Shown piece by piece: positions 53,354 through 61,914 of a stretch of DNA of 64,000 nt. The notes beneath the pieces are model-generated. The model did no database searches, was not told the origin of the DNA, and was given only the letters and a program-made list of their open reading frames with translations. A program made the translations under genes and the position numbers. Numbering within the stretch: position 1 is the first letter of the stretch; every line of letters begins with the position of its first letter. Source of the stretch: Streptomyces sp. NBS 14/10 (GTDB lineage: Bacteria > Actinomycetota > Actinomycetes > Streptomycetales > Streptomycetaceae); assembly GCF_002224125.1 (NCBI RefSeq), contig NZ_NCSM01000002.1:124001-188000 (forward strand), in the 5' to 3' direction.

Positions 53354-53474
53354 TCACCGCCAGCGCGACCGACAGAAATTACTTTCGAGCAACAGGGACC
53401 AAACTTTCCGGTCCTTCATGCCTGGCGGCTCCTCGCGCGACGTCTTCGCACTCACCCAAAGGGGCAGACCCGAG

Positions 53475-54812
53475 ATGACGCGATTCCACACGGCGGGTTC
53501 GACAGGTCCGACCGCCACCACCACGGGACCCTCCCGACGCGGCTTCCTCCTGGGAGCCGTCGGCACCGGTCTCGCCGCTACGTCCCTGGCGGCCTGCGGT
53601 TCCGGCGGCTCGGGCGGCTCGGGCGGCTCGGAGGTCGTGTTCATGAATCAGTCCCGCGGCCAGGCCGCGACGCTGAAGGCGCTGGCCAAGCAGTACACGA
53701 AGCAGACCGGCGTGAAGGTCAGGATCGACGACGTCGGCCCCACCGACTTCCTGACCAAGCTCCAGTCGAGCTCCCAGTCCCGCAACATGCCGGACATGTA
53801 CTCGGTGGTCGACGGCCACTCCATGGCGCCCTACTACAAGGCCGGCTGGGCCATGGACCTGACCGACCGGATGAAGGGCGGCTGGGGCGACACTTTCCAG
53901 CCCGCCACGCTCAAGACGACGACGTTCGGAGCGGACAATCCGCAGCATGTGAAGCCGGGCATCTACAGCGCCCACTGGGAGACCCCGGCCCTGGGGATCT
54001 TCGTCAACGCCGCGATGTACAAGGCCGTCGGCCTTGACCCGGACAAGGCGCCCGCCTCCATGAGCGAGTTCATCGATCAGCTGCGGAAGATCAAGAAGTC
54101 CGGGAAGGGCCCCTTCTGGTTCGCGACCAGCCTCTCCAACCAGGTGATCCAGTCGTACGCGTCCAACTACATGACCGACGAGGAGCTGAACGCCACCTTC
54201 GTCGGCAAGAACAGCTGGAAGAGCGAGGGCTGGCGCAAGACCCTGCAGCTCGTGGTCGATCTGCGGGACGCCGGCGTGATCGCCACCGGCTCGCTGCCGA
54301 GCGGCACCACCGACAACCCCACGGTGGAGAAGGCATTCTTCAACACCAAGGGTGTCGCGACCATCTTCGACGGCACCTCGGCCGTCGGCGTGGCCCGTGC
54401 GACCGCCCCGGACTTCACGGACTTCCGCTCCTTCCCGCTCCCCAAGGCCGATGACGGCACACAGACACCGCGCATGGTCGGCGGCGCCGCCAAGGGCGCC
54501 GCGGTCAACCCCCGGAGCAAGAAAGCGGCCAAGGCGCTGAAGTTCCTCGAGTGGCTGACGGCGCCTGACCAGCAGCAGGCCTGGGCCAAGGGGGTCCCGC
54601 TGATCCCCTCCGCGCGCGCCGTGTCCGAGAAGGACATCCCCGAGCAGCTGACCGGCATCGCCGCGAAGATCTCCGACATCCAACTCGTCCAGAACCAGAT
54701 TCTGGAGCAGGTCAACACCGCCCTGCAGAAGGGCACCCAGGCACTCGTCCTCAAGGAACGCACGGTCGACCAGGTCCTCGGCGATCTCGACGCGGCGCAG
54801 AAGAGCGCGTAG
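53475..54812 (+). CDS. Family 1 extracellular sugar-binding lipoprotein
   Basis: This is a 445-residue sugar-binding protein (SBP_bac_1) of a CUT1-type ABC importer. The signal region has the twin-arginine pattern SRRGFLLGAVG (about 20-30) followed by the lipobox SLAAC, so it is probably exported folded through Tat and lipid-anchored. A Gly/Ser linker leads to the mature domain, with blocks such as LKALAKQYTKQTGVKVRI, MPDMYSVVDGHSMAPYYKAGW and VNPRSKKAAKALKFLEWLTAPDQQQAWAKG. ATG 53475 is preferred to the longer frame from 53418, which would bury the Tat motif. It is followed by the permease with a 1-base overlap. Confidence 0.93.
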   Translation: MTRFHTAGSTGPTATTTGPSRRGFLLGAVGTGLAATSLAACGSGGSGGSGGSEVVFMNQSRGQAATLKALAKQYTKQTGVKVRIDDVGPTDFLTKLQSSSQSRNMPDMYSVVDGHSMAPYYKAGWAMDLTDRMKGGWGDTFQPATLKTTTFGADNPQHVKPGIYSAHWETPALGIFVNAAMYKAVGLDPDKAPASMSEFIDQLRKIKKSGKGPFWFATSLSNQVIQSYASNYMTDEELNATFVGKNSWKSEGWRKTLQLVVDLRDAGVIATGSLPSGTTDNPTVEKAFFNTKGVATIFDGTSAVGVARATAPDFTDFRSFPLPKADDGTQTPRMVGGAAKGAAVNPRSKKAAKALKFLEWLTAPDQQQAWAKGVPLIPSARAVSEKDIPEQLTGIAAKISDIQLVQNQILEQVNTALQKGTQALVLKERTVDQVLGDLDAAQKSA

Positions 54813-55717
54813 TGCGGCGCCGCAGTCGCGTGCTGGCGGCCTGGCTGTTCCTGGCGCCGGCGCTGGCCATGATCGGGTTGTTCACGGTGGTCCCGTTCGG
54901 GCAGGGCATTCTGCTGAGCTTCCAGACCTGGGACGGGGTGAGCCTGGACACGCCGTACGTCGGGCTCGACAACTACCGCTATGTGCTGCACGACACCCAG
55001 TTCTGGGGTTCGATGAAGAACGCCGTCTTCTACGGCGTGGTCGGACTGATCGTCGCCAACGCGGTGTCGATGGTCATGGCGCTGGCCGTGCACCGGGCCC
55101 GCCGCGGGTCCGCGTTCTTCCGCACCGTCTACTACTTGCCCGGGGTGTTCTCCACGGTGGTGGTGGGTGTGATGTTCTCGTGGTTCCTCGACCCGAACAT
55201 CGGGGTCGTCAACCAGATGCTGAAGGCCATCGGCCTCGACGGACTTCAGCACAACTGGCTGGGCGACCCCAAGACGGCGGTGATCGCGGTTGCCGCTGTG
55301 TTCGTCTGGTACCACTGGGGATTCGGCTTCATCCTCTTCCTCGCCGGCCGGCAGGACGTGCCCAAGGAGCTGTACGAGGCCTCGTCACTGGACGGCGCCC
55401 GCGGATGGGCCCAGTTCCGCTACGTCACCTGGCCCGGCATGTCACATGTCACCGGCATCGTCAGCGTGCTGACCCTGCTGAGCGGCCTGCAGATCTTCGG
55501 CACCGTCCAGGTCCTGACCAACGGCGGCCCCGCCGGCCACACCGAGGTCCCCACCCTGCACATCTATCAACAGGCATTCCAGTACTACGAGTACGGCCGT
55601 GCAGCGGCGATGTCCGTCATCTTCGGGCTGTGCCTGGTCCTCCTCGCCTGTGTCCAGCTGTGGGTCTCCCGCAGGCTCGGCGGATCCACCGACTCCCGGA
55701 CGGAGAAGGGACGTTGA
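54812..55717 (+). CDS. Sugar ABC transporter permease (MalF-like)
   Basis: This is a 301-residue permease with six membrane helices. It starts with LAAWLFLAPALAMIGLFTVVPFG, and the EAA coupling loop is ELYEASSLDGARGWAQFRYVTWPGM near 190. GTG 54812 overlaps the last base of the binding-protein stop (TAGTG), giving strict coupling. No ATPase gene is nearby, as usual for streptomycete sugar importers that share the MsiK ATPase. Confidence 0.94.
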   Translation: MRRRSRVLAAWLFLAPALAMIGLFTVVPFGQGILLSFQTWDGVSLDTPYVGLDNYRYVLHDTQFWGSMKNAVFYGVVGLIVANAVSMVMALAVHRARRGSAFFRTVYYLPGVFSTVVVGVMFSWFLDPNIGVVNQMLKAIGLDGLQHNWLGDPKTAVIAVAAVFVWYHWGFGFILFLAGRQDVPKELYEASSLDGARGWAQFRYVTWPGMSHVTGIVSVLTLLSGLQIFGTVQVLTNGGPAGHTEVPTLHIYQQAFQYYEYGRAAAMSVIFGLCLVLLACVQLWVSRRLGGSTDSRTEKGR

Positions 55718-55719
55718 CC

Positions 55720-56646
55720 GTGACTGTGTCTTCCCGGGGGACAACCCCCGGACCCCCGGCCGACAGGCGGGCGGGACGGCGTGCGTCGTCGCTGCGGAGG
55801 CCGACGCCGTCGACCTCAGGGCGCCGCGGTAGCCGCCTGCCGCGTATGGGCCTGTACGCCCTGCTGATCGCCGGAGCGCTCGAAGCACTGGTGCCGGTCC
55901 TGTGGGTGCTGAGCGGTTCCCTGCAGAACACCGAGCAGTTGTACAAGGGGACCGACCCCATCCCGCGCCCCTTCGAATGGGGCAACTTCGCCACCGCGTG
56001 GAACGAGGGCGGCTTCAGCCAGTACCTGCCCAACAGCCTCCTCTACACCACGGCCGCGGTCGTCGGGATCCTGATCATCTCGAGCCTGGCCGGATACGCC
56101 CTGGCGCGCATCGAGTTCCCCGGCCGGGGCGTCGTCGTGGCCGCCATTCTCGTCATCATGATCATCCCGCTGCCGGCCTCGTTCATCGCCCAGTACAAGC
56201 TGCTGATCACGCTCGGGCTCGCCAACACCCGCATCGGCTACATCCTCGTGCTCATCGCCGGCGGACTGCCGATCTCCATCCTGATCATGCGCGGGTTCTT
56301 CGCCAGCCAGCCCAAGGAACTGGAGGAGGCCGCCGCCATCGACGGCGCCTCCCTGCTCGGCACCTTCTGGCGGATCATCCTCCCGCTGGCCCGGCCGGGC
56401 CTGATCGCGGTGGCCGTCATCCAGGCCATGCAGGTCTGGAACGAGTACCTCATGGGCCTGGTGCTGTTCAACGACAGCTCGCTGATGCCCGTACAACGCG
56501 GGCTCACCAACTTCGTCTCCGCGGAATCCCCGCAACAACAGATCCTGCTCGCCGCCTCGCTCATCGCGGTGCTGCCGATCGTCGTCTTCTACGCGATCGC
56601 GCAGCGCCACATCATCAGCGGTCTGTCGGCGGGAGCGCTCAAGTGA
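55720..56646 (+). CDS. Sugar ABC transporter permease (MalG-like)
   Basis: This is a 308-residue partner permease. An unusual 45-residue basic, Pro/Arg-rich cytoplasmic tail precedes the first helix (MGLYALLIAGALEALVPVLWVLSG). The coupling loop is ELEEAAAIDGASLLGTFWRIILPL near 215, followed by QVWNEYLMGLVLF. GTG 55720 is chosen because GGAGAAGGG ends 9 bases before it; TTG 55714 is too close to it. It forms the channel with the MalF-like protein. Confidence 0.93.
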   Translation: MTVSSRGTTPGPPADRRAGRRASSLRRPTPSTSGRRGSRLPRMGLYALLIAGALEALVPVLWVLSGSLQNTEQLYKGTDPIPRPFEWGNFATAWNEGGFSQYLPNSLLYTTAAVVGILIISSLAGYALARIEFPGRGVVVAAILVIMIIPLPASFIAQYKLLITLGLANTRIGYILVLIAGGLPISILIMRGFFASQPKELEEAAAIDGASLLGTFWRIILPLARPGLIAVAVIQAMQVWNEYLMGLVLFNDSSLMPVQRGLTNFVSAESPQQQILLAASLIAVLPIVVFYAIAQRHIISGLSAGALK

Positions 56647-56752
56647 CCAGGCCGGCCACCGGCCGCTCCCGGCCGGGACAGCGGCAACGGCGGCTGACCC
56701 TCATGTCCCCAAGCCCCCTGACTCGCCCGGAAAACCGGAGGAGAGAGCGCTC

Positions 56753-59416
56753 ATGGCCCCTGACGTTCCGTACGACCTTGCGATCGATTGTGGGGGCGAC
56801 GGGATTCCGGTCTGCGGCAGCCGCCCCCGCCTCTCCTGGAAGCCTCCCCGGACCGTTGCGGCGCCGGACGAAGGGTACGAACTGCGGATCCACATCGACG
56901 GGCAGCCAGCGCAAAACGCCCTGACCGTCGGCCACGTGCTCGTCGACTGGCCGGTGCGCCGACTGCACAGCGGTGAACAGGTGCGCTGGCGCGTACGTCG
57001 CGGCGGCGCCACGCAGGCCTCCGCATGGAGTGCCTGGCACGCCTTCGAGGCCGGGCTGCTCGACGCCGACTGGACCGCATCCTGGATCACCCCGGCCGAC
57101 GACCCGCAGTTCGCTCACCTCGCGCCCGGCACGCGGCCGGCGCACACCCTGCGCGCCACGTTCAGCACCTCCGGAGCGGTCCGCGCCCGCTTGTACGCCA
57201 CGGCCCTCGGGGTGTACGAGGCGTTCGTGAACGGCGAACGCGCCGGAACCACCGAGCTCGCGCCCGGCTCGACCTCGTACGACCGCACCCTGTACGCCCA
57301 GGCGGCCGACGTCACCTCCTCCGTCCGCCCGGGCGCCAACACCCTGGAGATCGTGCTGTCCGATGGCTGGTACCGCGGCCAGGTCGGCGCCTTCCGCAAA
57401 CCGGCCGGCTGGGGGGAGCTCCTGGCCGCCCGCCTGGAACTGCATCTCGAACTCGCCGACGGTACGCGCCAGGTCGTACGCACCGACGAGCACTGGACCT
57501 CGGCCGCAGGTCCCGTCACCCGCGCCGACCTCATGGATGGTCAGTTCATCGACTTCCTGGCCCCGGACGCTCAGCGGCGCCCCGTCCTCGTCGACGCCGT
57601 GACCGCACCCCCGATCGACTGGTCCCCGGCTCCGCCCGTGCGCCGCATCGAAGACCGTCCCGCCGTCTCGCTCACCCGGCTGCCGGGCGGCGCCTGGATC
57701 GCCGACTTCGGCCAGAACGCCTCCGGCTGGATCGCCCTGACCGACCTCGGCCCGGCCGGCACCCGCACCGTGATCGACCACGGCGAGCACCTCGACCCCT
57801 CCACCGGAGACCTGACCACCGCCCACCTCGACTGCCAGCGCCCCGGCGACCCGGTGACCGTCTTCGTCCAGCACGACGAGGTCGTCTCCTCCGGTGCCGT
57901 CGGCGAGATCTTCGAGCCCCGCCACACGGTGCACGGATTCCGCTACGCGCGCCTGGAGCGCGGCGACGTCCCGCTGGACGCGGTGGGCCTCACCATGCGG
58001 GTGGTCCACACCGAGCTGAGGCCCACCGGCACCTTCGCCTGCGGCAACGATGACCTCAACCGCCTGTACGACGTGGCCCGTTGGAGCTTCAGGGGCAACG
58101 CCGTCGACGTACCCACCGACTGCCCGACCCGGGAACGTATCGGCTGGACCGGCGACTACCAGGTCTTCGCACCCACCGCCGCCCGCCTCTACGACATCCA
58201 CGGATTCAGCCGCAAGTGGCTGCGCTCGGTCCGCGACGACCAGCTCGACGACGGACGCATCGCCAACTTCTCTCCCGACGGACGGCGCATCAAGCTCCAC
58301 ACCGACCAGCGCCTCGACAGCATGACGGGCTCCGCCGGCTGGGGCGACGCCATCGTCCTCGTACCGTGGCTGCTGTACCAGACGTACGGCGACCGCCGGG
58401 CTCTCGCCGAGAACTGGGACGCGATGGTCCGCTGGGTCGAGTGGGCCCTGACCACCGCCCGCACCGCTCGGCACCCCTCCCGGGTGGCCCGGTCGCCCGA
58501 ACCCCTGCCGCACGAGGAGTTCATCTGGGACGGCTCGTTTCATTGGGGCGAGTGGGCCGAGCCGAAGCCGCGCGCGGAGGACGGCTCACTCATCGAACCG
58601 GTGCCGAGCGATCCGGACGCCTGGATGACGGCCGACAAGGGTGAGGTGGGCACCGCCTTCCTGCATCGCTCCACGGCAACCCTCGCCGCGGTCGCCGAGG
58701 TCCTGGGCCGCGAAGCCGACGCCGCCCGGTACACACGCCTCGCGGAGCGGATCAAGGACGCTTGGCGCACGGAGTTCCTGGACGACAGCGGCCGCACCAC
58801 CGTCGACACCCAGGCGAGTTACGTCCGCGCCCTCGCCCTGGCCCCCGAGGAACTGCGCGGCGCCGTCGCCGCGCGCCTGGCCACGCTGATCCGCGGGGCC
58901 GGAACGCACCTGGGCACCGGCTTCCTCTCCACCGCCGACCTGCTGCCCGCCCTCGCCGACTCCGGCCACGCCGACCTCGCCTACGAGGTCCTGTTCCAGC
59001 GCACGTACCCGTCCTGGCTCGGCATGCTCGACCGGGGTGCCACCACGGTCTGGGAGGAGTGGGACGGCGTCGACGAGAACGGCGACGCGCACGCCTCGCT
59101 CAACCACTACAGCAAGGGCGCGGTCATCGACTTCCTGCACACCCACACCCTCGGGCTGCGGCAGGCCGAGGGTTCCGTGGCCTGGGAGTCCTTCGTCGTC
59201 GCGCCGGTGGCCCACTCCTCGATCCGCTGGGCACGCGGCACGTTCGACAGCCCACGGGGCACCATCGCCGTCGCATGGCGACTGGAGGGCGAGAGCCTGC
59301 ACATCGACGTTGACGTACCACCGACCGCCACCGCCACCGCCATCCTCCCCGACGGCAGAAGGCTGGAAGCGGGCCCGGGCCGTTTCCAGGCAACCGCCCG
59401 CAAGGTTCCGTCCTGA
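56753..59416 (+). CDS. Glycoside hydrolase family 78 alpha-L-rhamnosidase
   Basis: This is an 887-residue enzyme that removes terminal alpha-L-rhamnose. The layout is standard: an N-terminal Fn3-like domain (about 5-100), two beta domains (about 105-420: ARLYATALGVYEAFVNG, IVLSDGWYRGQVG, WIADFGQNASGWI), then the (alpha/alpha)6 barrel (about 425-790) with the catalytic region VDVPTDCPTRERIGWTGDYQV near 448 and the second acid in TTVWEEWDG near 763, and a C-terminal beta domain. There is no signal peptide. GGAGAG lies before ATG 56753. It follows the importer genes by 106 bases and is probably in their operon. It argues that imported substrates are rhamnosylated. Confidence 0.94.
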   Translation: MAPDVPYDLAIDCGGDGIPVCGSRPRLSWKPPRTVAAPDEGYELRIHIDGQPAQNALTVGHVLVDWPVRRLHSGEQVRWRVRRGGATQASAWSAWHAFEAGLLDADWTASWITPADDPQFAHLAPGTRPAHTLRATFSTSGAVRARLYATALGVYEAFVNGERAGTTELAPGSTSYDRTLYAQAADVTSSVRPGANTLEIVLSDGWYRGQVGAFRKPAGWGELLAARLELHLELADGTRQVVRTDEHWTSAAGPVTRADLMDGQFIDFLAPDAQRRPVLVDAVTAPPIDWSPAPPVRRIEDRPAVSLTRLPGGAWIADFGQNASGWIALTDLGPAGTRTVIDHGEHLDPSTGDLTTAHLDCQRPGDPVTVFVQHDEVVSSGAVGEIFEPRHTVHGFRYARLERGDVPLDAVGLTMRVVHTELRPTGTFACGNDDLNRLYDVARWSFRGNAVDVPTDCPTRERIGWTGDYQVFAPTAARLYDIHGFSRKWLRSVRDDQLDDGRIANFSPDGRRIKLHTDQRLDSMTGSAGWGDAIVLVPWLLYQTYGDRRALAENWDAMVRWVEWALTTARTARHPSRVARSPEPLPHEEFIWDGSFHWGEWAEPKPRAEDGSLIEPVPSDPDAWMTADKGEVGTAFLHRSTATLAAVAEVLGREADAARYTRLAERIKDAWRTEFLDDSGRTTVDTQASYVRALALAPEELRGAVAARLATLIRGAGTHLGTGFLSTADLLPALADSGHADLAYEVLFQRTYPSWLGMLDRGATTVWEEWDGVDENGDAHASLNHYSKGAVIDFLHTHTLGLRQAEGSVAWESFVVAPVAHSSIRWARGTFDSPRGTIAVAWRLEGESLHIDVDVPPTATATAILPDGRRLEAGPGRFQATARKVPS

Positions 59417-59467
59417 CCGCGTTCCGTCCTGACACCGCACGGCACACATCCGCACCAAGGAGTACGT

Positions 59468-60880
59468 ATGTCCGCCTCCCACAGCGACGACGCGGTCGCG
59501 AAACCGGCCCCCCGGCTGACACTGCGGCAGAAGGTCGCCCAGCTGTGCGGTTTGAGCGTCATGAACCTCACCGACCGCAAGAAGCCCATCCCGGCCGGCC
59601 GGGGCCCGGAGGCCGATCTGAGCAAACTGGCCGAGCTGCGGCCGCACGGCGTGGGCCACCTCTCGATGGCCTGGTTCCTCGGCCACGACGCGGACAGTCT
59701 GCGAACCGAGATCGCCGATTTGCAGGAGGCGGGACGGGAGGTGACGCCGTTCGGGATCGGAGCGATGATCCACAATGAGGCGGTCAACGGGTTCATGCAC
59801 GCCTGCGGCTCCCAGTTCCCGACAGCCTGGGCCCAGGCCGCGACCTGGCAGCCCGACCTCGTACGACGCGCGGCCGCCGTAAGCGCGGCCCATATGCGCG
59901 ACGCCAAATGCAGCTGGCCCTCTCACCGCTGATGGACCTCGTACGCGACCCCCGCTGGGGTCGTGTGCACGAGTCCTACGGAGAGGACCCGGAGCTGGTC
60001 GCCCGCTTCGCGGTCGCGTTCGTCTCCGGCGTGCAGGGGCCGGACGGCGCGACCGGGGTCCTGGCCACGGGCAAGCACTTCCTCGGCTACGGCGCCTCGG
60101 AAGGCGGGCTGAACAAGGCCGTCACCCAGCTGGGCCGCCGCGCGCTGACCGACGAGTACGCCCTCCGTTCCGGCGCGCGATCACCGAGGCCGGGCTGGGC
60201 GTGATCATGAACTCCTACAACGAGATCGACGGCATCCCGGCTGTCGCCAACCGCTGGCTCTTCAACGACCTGCTGCGCGGCGAGCTCGGCTTCGACGGAC
60301 TTGTGGTGAGCGACTACGACGCACTGCCCATGCTGGTCCAGGTCTTCCACACCGCCACCACCTCCAGGCAGGCAGCCGCCCAGTCGCTGACCACGGGGAT
60401 GGCGTCGACCTGCCCCACGGCAAGATCTACGACCACCTCGTCGCCGAGGCGGAGTCCGGACGGCTGGACGAGAAGCTCGTCGACCAGGCCGTGTTCCGTG
60501 TCCTTCGCGCCAAGGCGCGCGTGGGGCTCATCCCCGCGTTCGGCCCGCCACCGCCCGTCGCCGCCCCCGATCCGGCACAGGGCGCGGCCCTGCGCCGGGA
60601 GATCGCCGACCGCGCCGGTGTTCTGCTCTCCAACGACGGAACGCTCCCGCTCACCCCGCGAGCAAAGCGGGTGGTCGTCCTCGGCCCCGCCGCGGACGAA
60701 CTGCGCATCCACTTCGGTGCCTACACCTCGGCCGCGAGCCGGGAGATGCTCCTGGGCACACAGGCCCTGATCACCGGCCAGGTGCCGGGGGTCGATCCGT
60801 CCTCGGTGCTCTTCACGGACGTCTTCAACGTGCCGATGCCCGGCATCGAGCCGCACTTCGAGGAGACGACGCGCTCACCC
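59468..60880 (+). pseudogene. Broken GH3 beta-glucosidase gene: three frame breaks and a missing 3' end
   Basis: The reading frame starts at ATG 59468 as a normal family 3 protein (LTLRQKVAQLCGL, FGIGAMIHNEAVNGF) and then breaks three times, each equal to loss of one base. Near 59905 it moves to LALSPLMDLVRDPRWGRVHESYGEDPE. Near 60170 it moves to ITEAGLGVIMNSYNEIDGIP and the nucleophile segment VVSDYDAL. Near 60400 it moves to VDLPHGKIYDHLVAEAESGR. The last part (VVVLGPAADELRIHFGAY, VPMPGIEPHFEET) stops matching near 60880, where a zinc-ribbon protein frame takes over; roughly the last 300 residues expected for GH3 are gone. It lies 51 bases after GH78. All three breaks having the same sign leaves sequencing error possible, but the 3' loss does not. 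Confidence 0.85.
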
Positions 60881-61004
60881 CACCCGACCCGCGCCCCGGG
60901 CGCGGGCCAGGACCCACGACACCGCCCCGGAAGCCACCGGAAACGGCACCGCCGCCCGGGACCGAGTCCCGGACGAGGAGCGGGACCGGGCCAGAGACCT
61001 CCTG

Positions 61005-61796
61005 GTGCCCGTGGCCGACCCGCAGGGCGTACCGGAACGACCCCCATCCGTGCCCCCGGTCTTCCCCGGCCGCCCCGCCCCAGCCCGCCCGGAGGTCCGC
61101 ACCCCGGCAGAACCGGAGAGCCACAGCGGCGTCGCGTGCCCCTGGTGCTGCACCGCCAATCGCCCCGACCGCCACTTCTGCGCCCGGTGTGCCATGCCGA
61201 TGGCCGAGGGCCCGGAGAACCCGGCCCGCCGCCTCTGGTGGCGGCGGTTGCTCGACCACCGCAACAGGGAGGAGCCCTGGGCGGGCGACCGCCCCCGCCT
61301 GCGCCGCCAGATCAGCCGCATCCTGCGCTGGGTGGCCCTCGCGGCGGTACTGGGGCTGGTGGCCTGGGCCCTGTTCCAGACCCCGCGAGCCGTCAACGCC
61401 GTACGCGACCACTTCGCCAAGCGCGCCTCGCTCGTCCCGGACTCCGTCAAGGCCTCCCGCTCCTACCCCGAGCACGGCCCCGACAAGGCATTCGACGTGG
61501 TCAGCAACTCCTGGTGGGGTCCGGGGGTCCCCCAGTCCGCCGAGGGCGAATGGCTGGAGGCCCGCTTCCAGGACCCGGTACGCCTGCTCGACATCGGCAT
61601 CACCCCCGGCCAGTCCGCCCGCGGTGACACCCTCACCAAGTCCGCCCTCCCGCACCGCGTCGAGGTCCGCGTCACCACGGACGACGGCAAGACCACCATC
61701 AGGGAACTCAATCTCGACCAGGGCGTCGGCTTCCAGCACCGCCCCTTCCGCGTCGAGAAGATCGAGTTCTTCGGCCCCTCCAACGCCACCCACTGA
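61005..61796 (+). CDS. Zinc-ribbon membrane protein with C-terminal discoidin-like domain, probably 5'-truncated
   Basis: This is 263 residues from GTG 61005. A zinc ribbon (CPWCCTANRPDRHFCARCAMP, two CxxC pairs) lies at about 45-65, followed by one membrane helix (WVALAAVLGLVAWALF) near 110 and an extracellular beta-sandwich (KAFDVVSNSWWGPG, RLLDIGITPGQ, RVEVRVTTDDG, FFGPSNATH) resembling discoidin-type or NADase-type glycan-binding domains. Similar streptomycete proteins are longer at the N terminus. Protein-like sequence (DTAPEATGNGTAARDRVPD, then RARDLLVPVADP) continues upstream of the GTG without a start codon, back to the GH3 break near 60880. The 5' end was probably lost in the same deletion. 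Confidence 0.7.
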   Translation: MPVADPQGVPERPPSVPPVFPGRPAPARPEVRTPAEPESHSGVACPWCCTANRPDRHFCARCAMPMAEGPENPARRLWWRRLLDHRNREEPWAGDRPRLRRQISRILRWVALAAVLGLVAWALFQTPRAVNAVRDHFAKRASLVPDSVKASRSYPEHGPDKAFDVVSNSWWGPGVPQSAEGEWLEARFQDPVRLLDIGITPGQSARGDTLTKSALPHRVEVRVTTDDGKTTIRELNLDQGVGFQHRPFRVEKIEFFGPSNATH

Positions 61797-61914
61797 GCTT
61801 GATCTTCATCCTCGCTGTCAGGCGGCGGTGAGTCTGCGCGATGTGTCCATGAGGCTACCGGGCGCGTAGGGCGAGTCACCGGTGCGCGTCCACGTCATGG
61901 GCGTCCCCGCCGCC

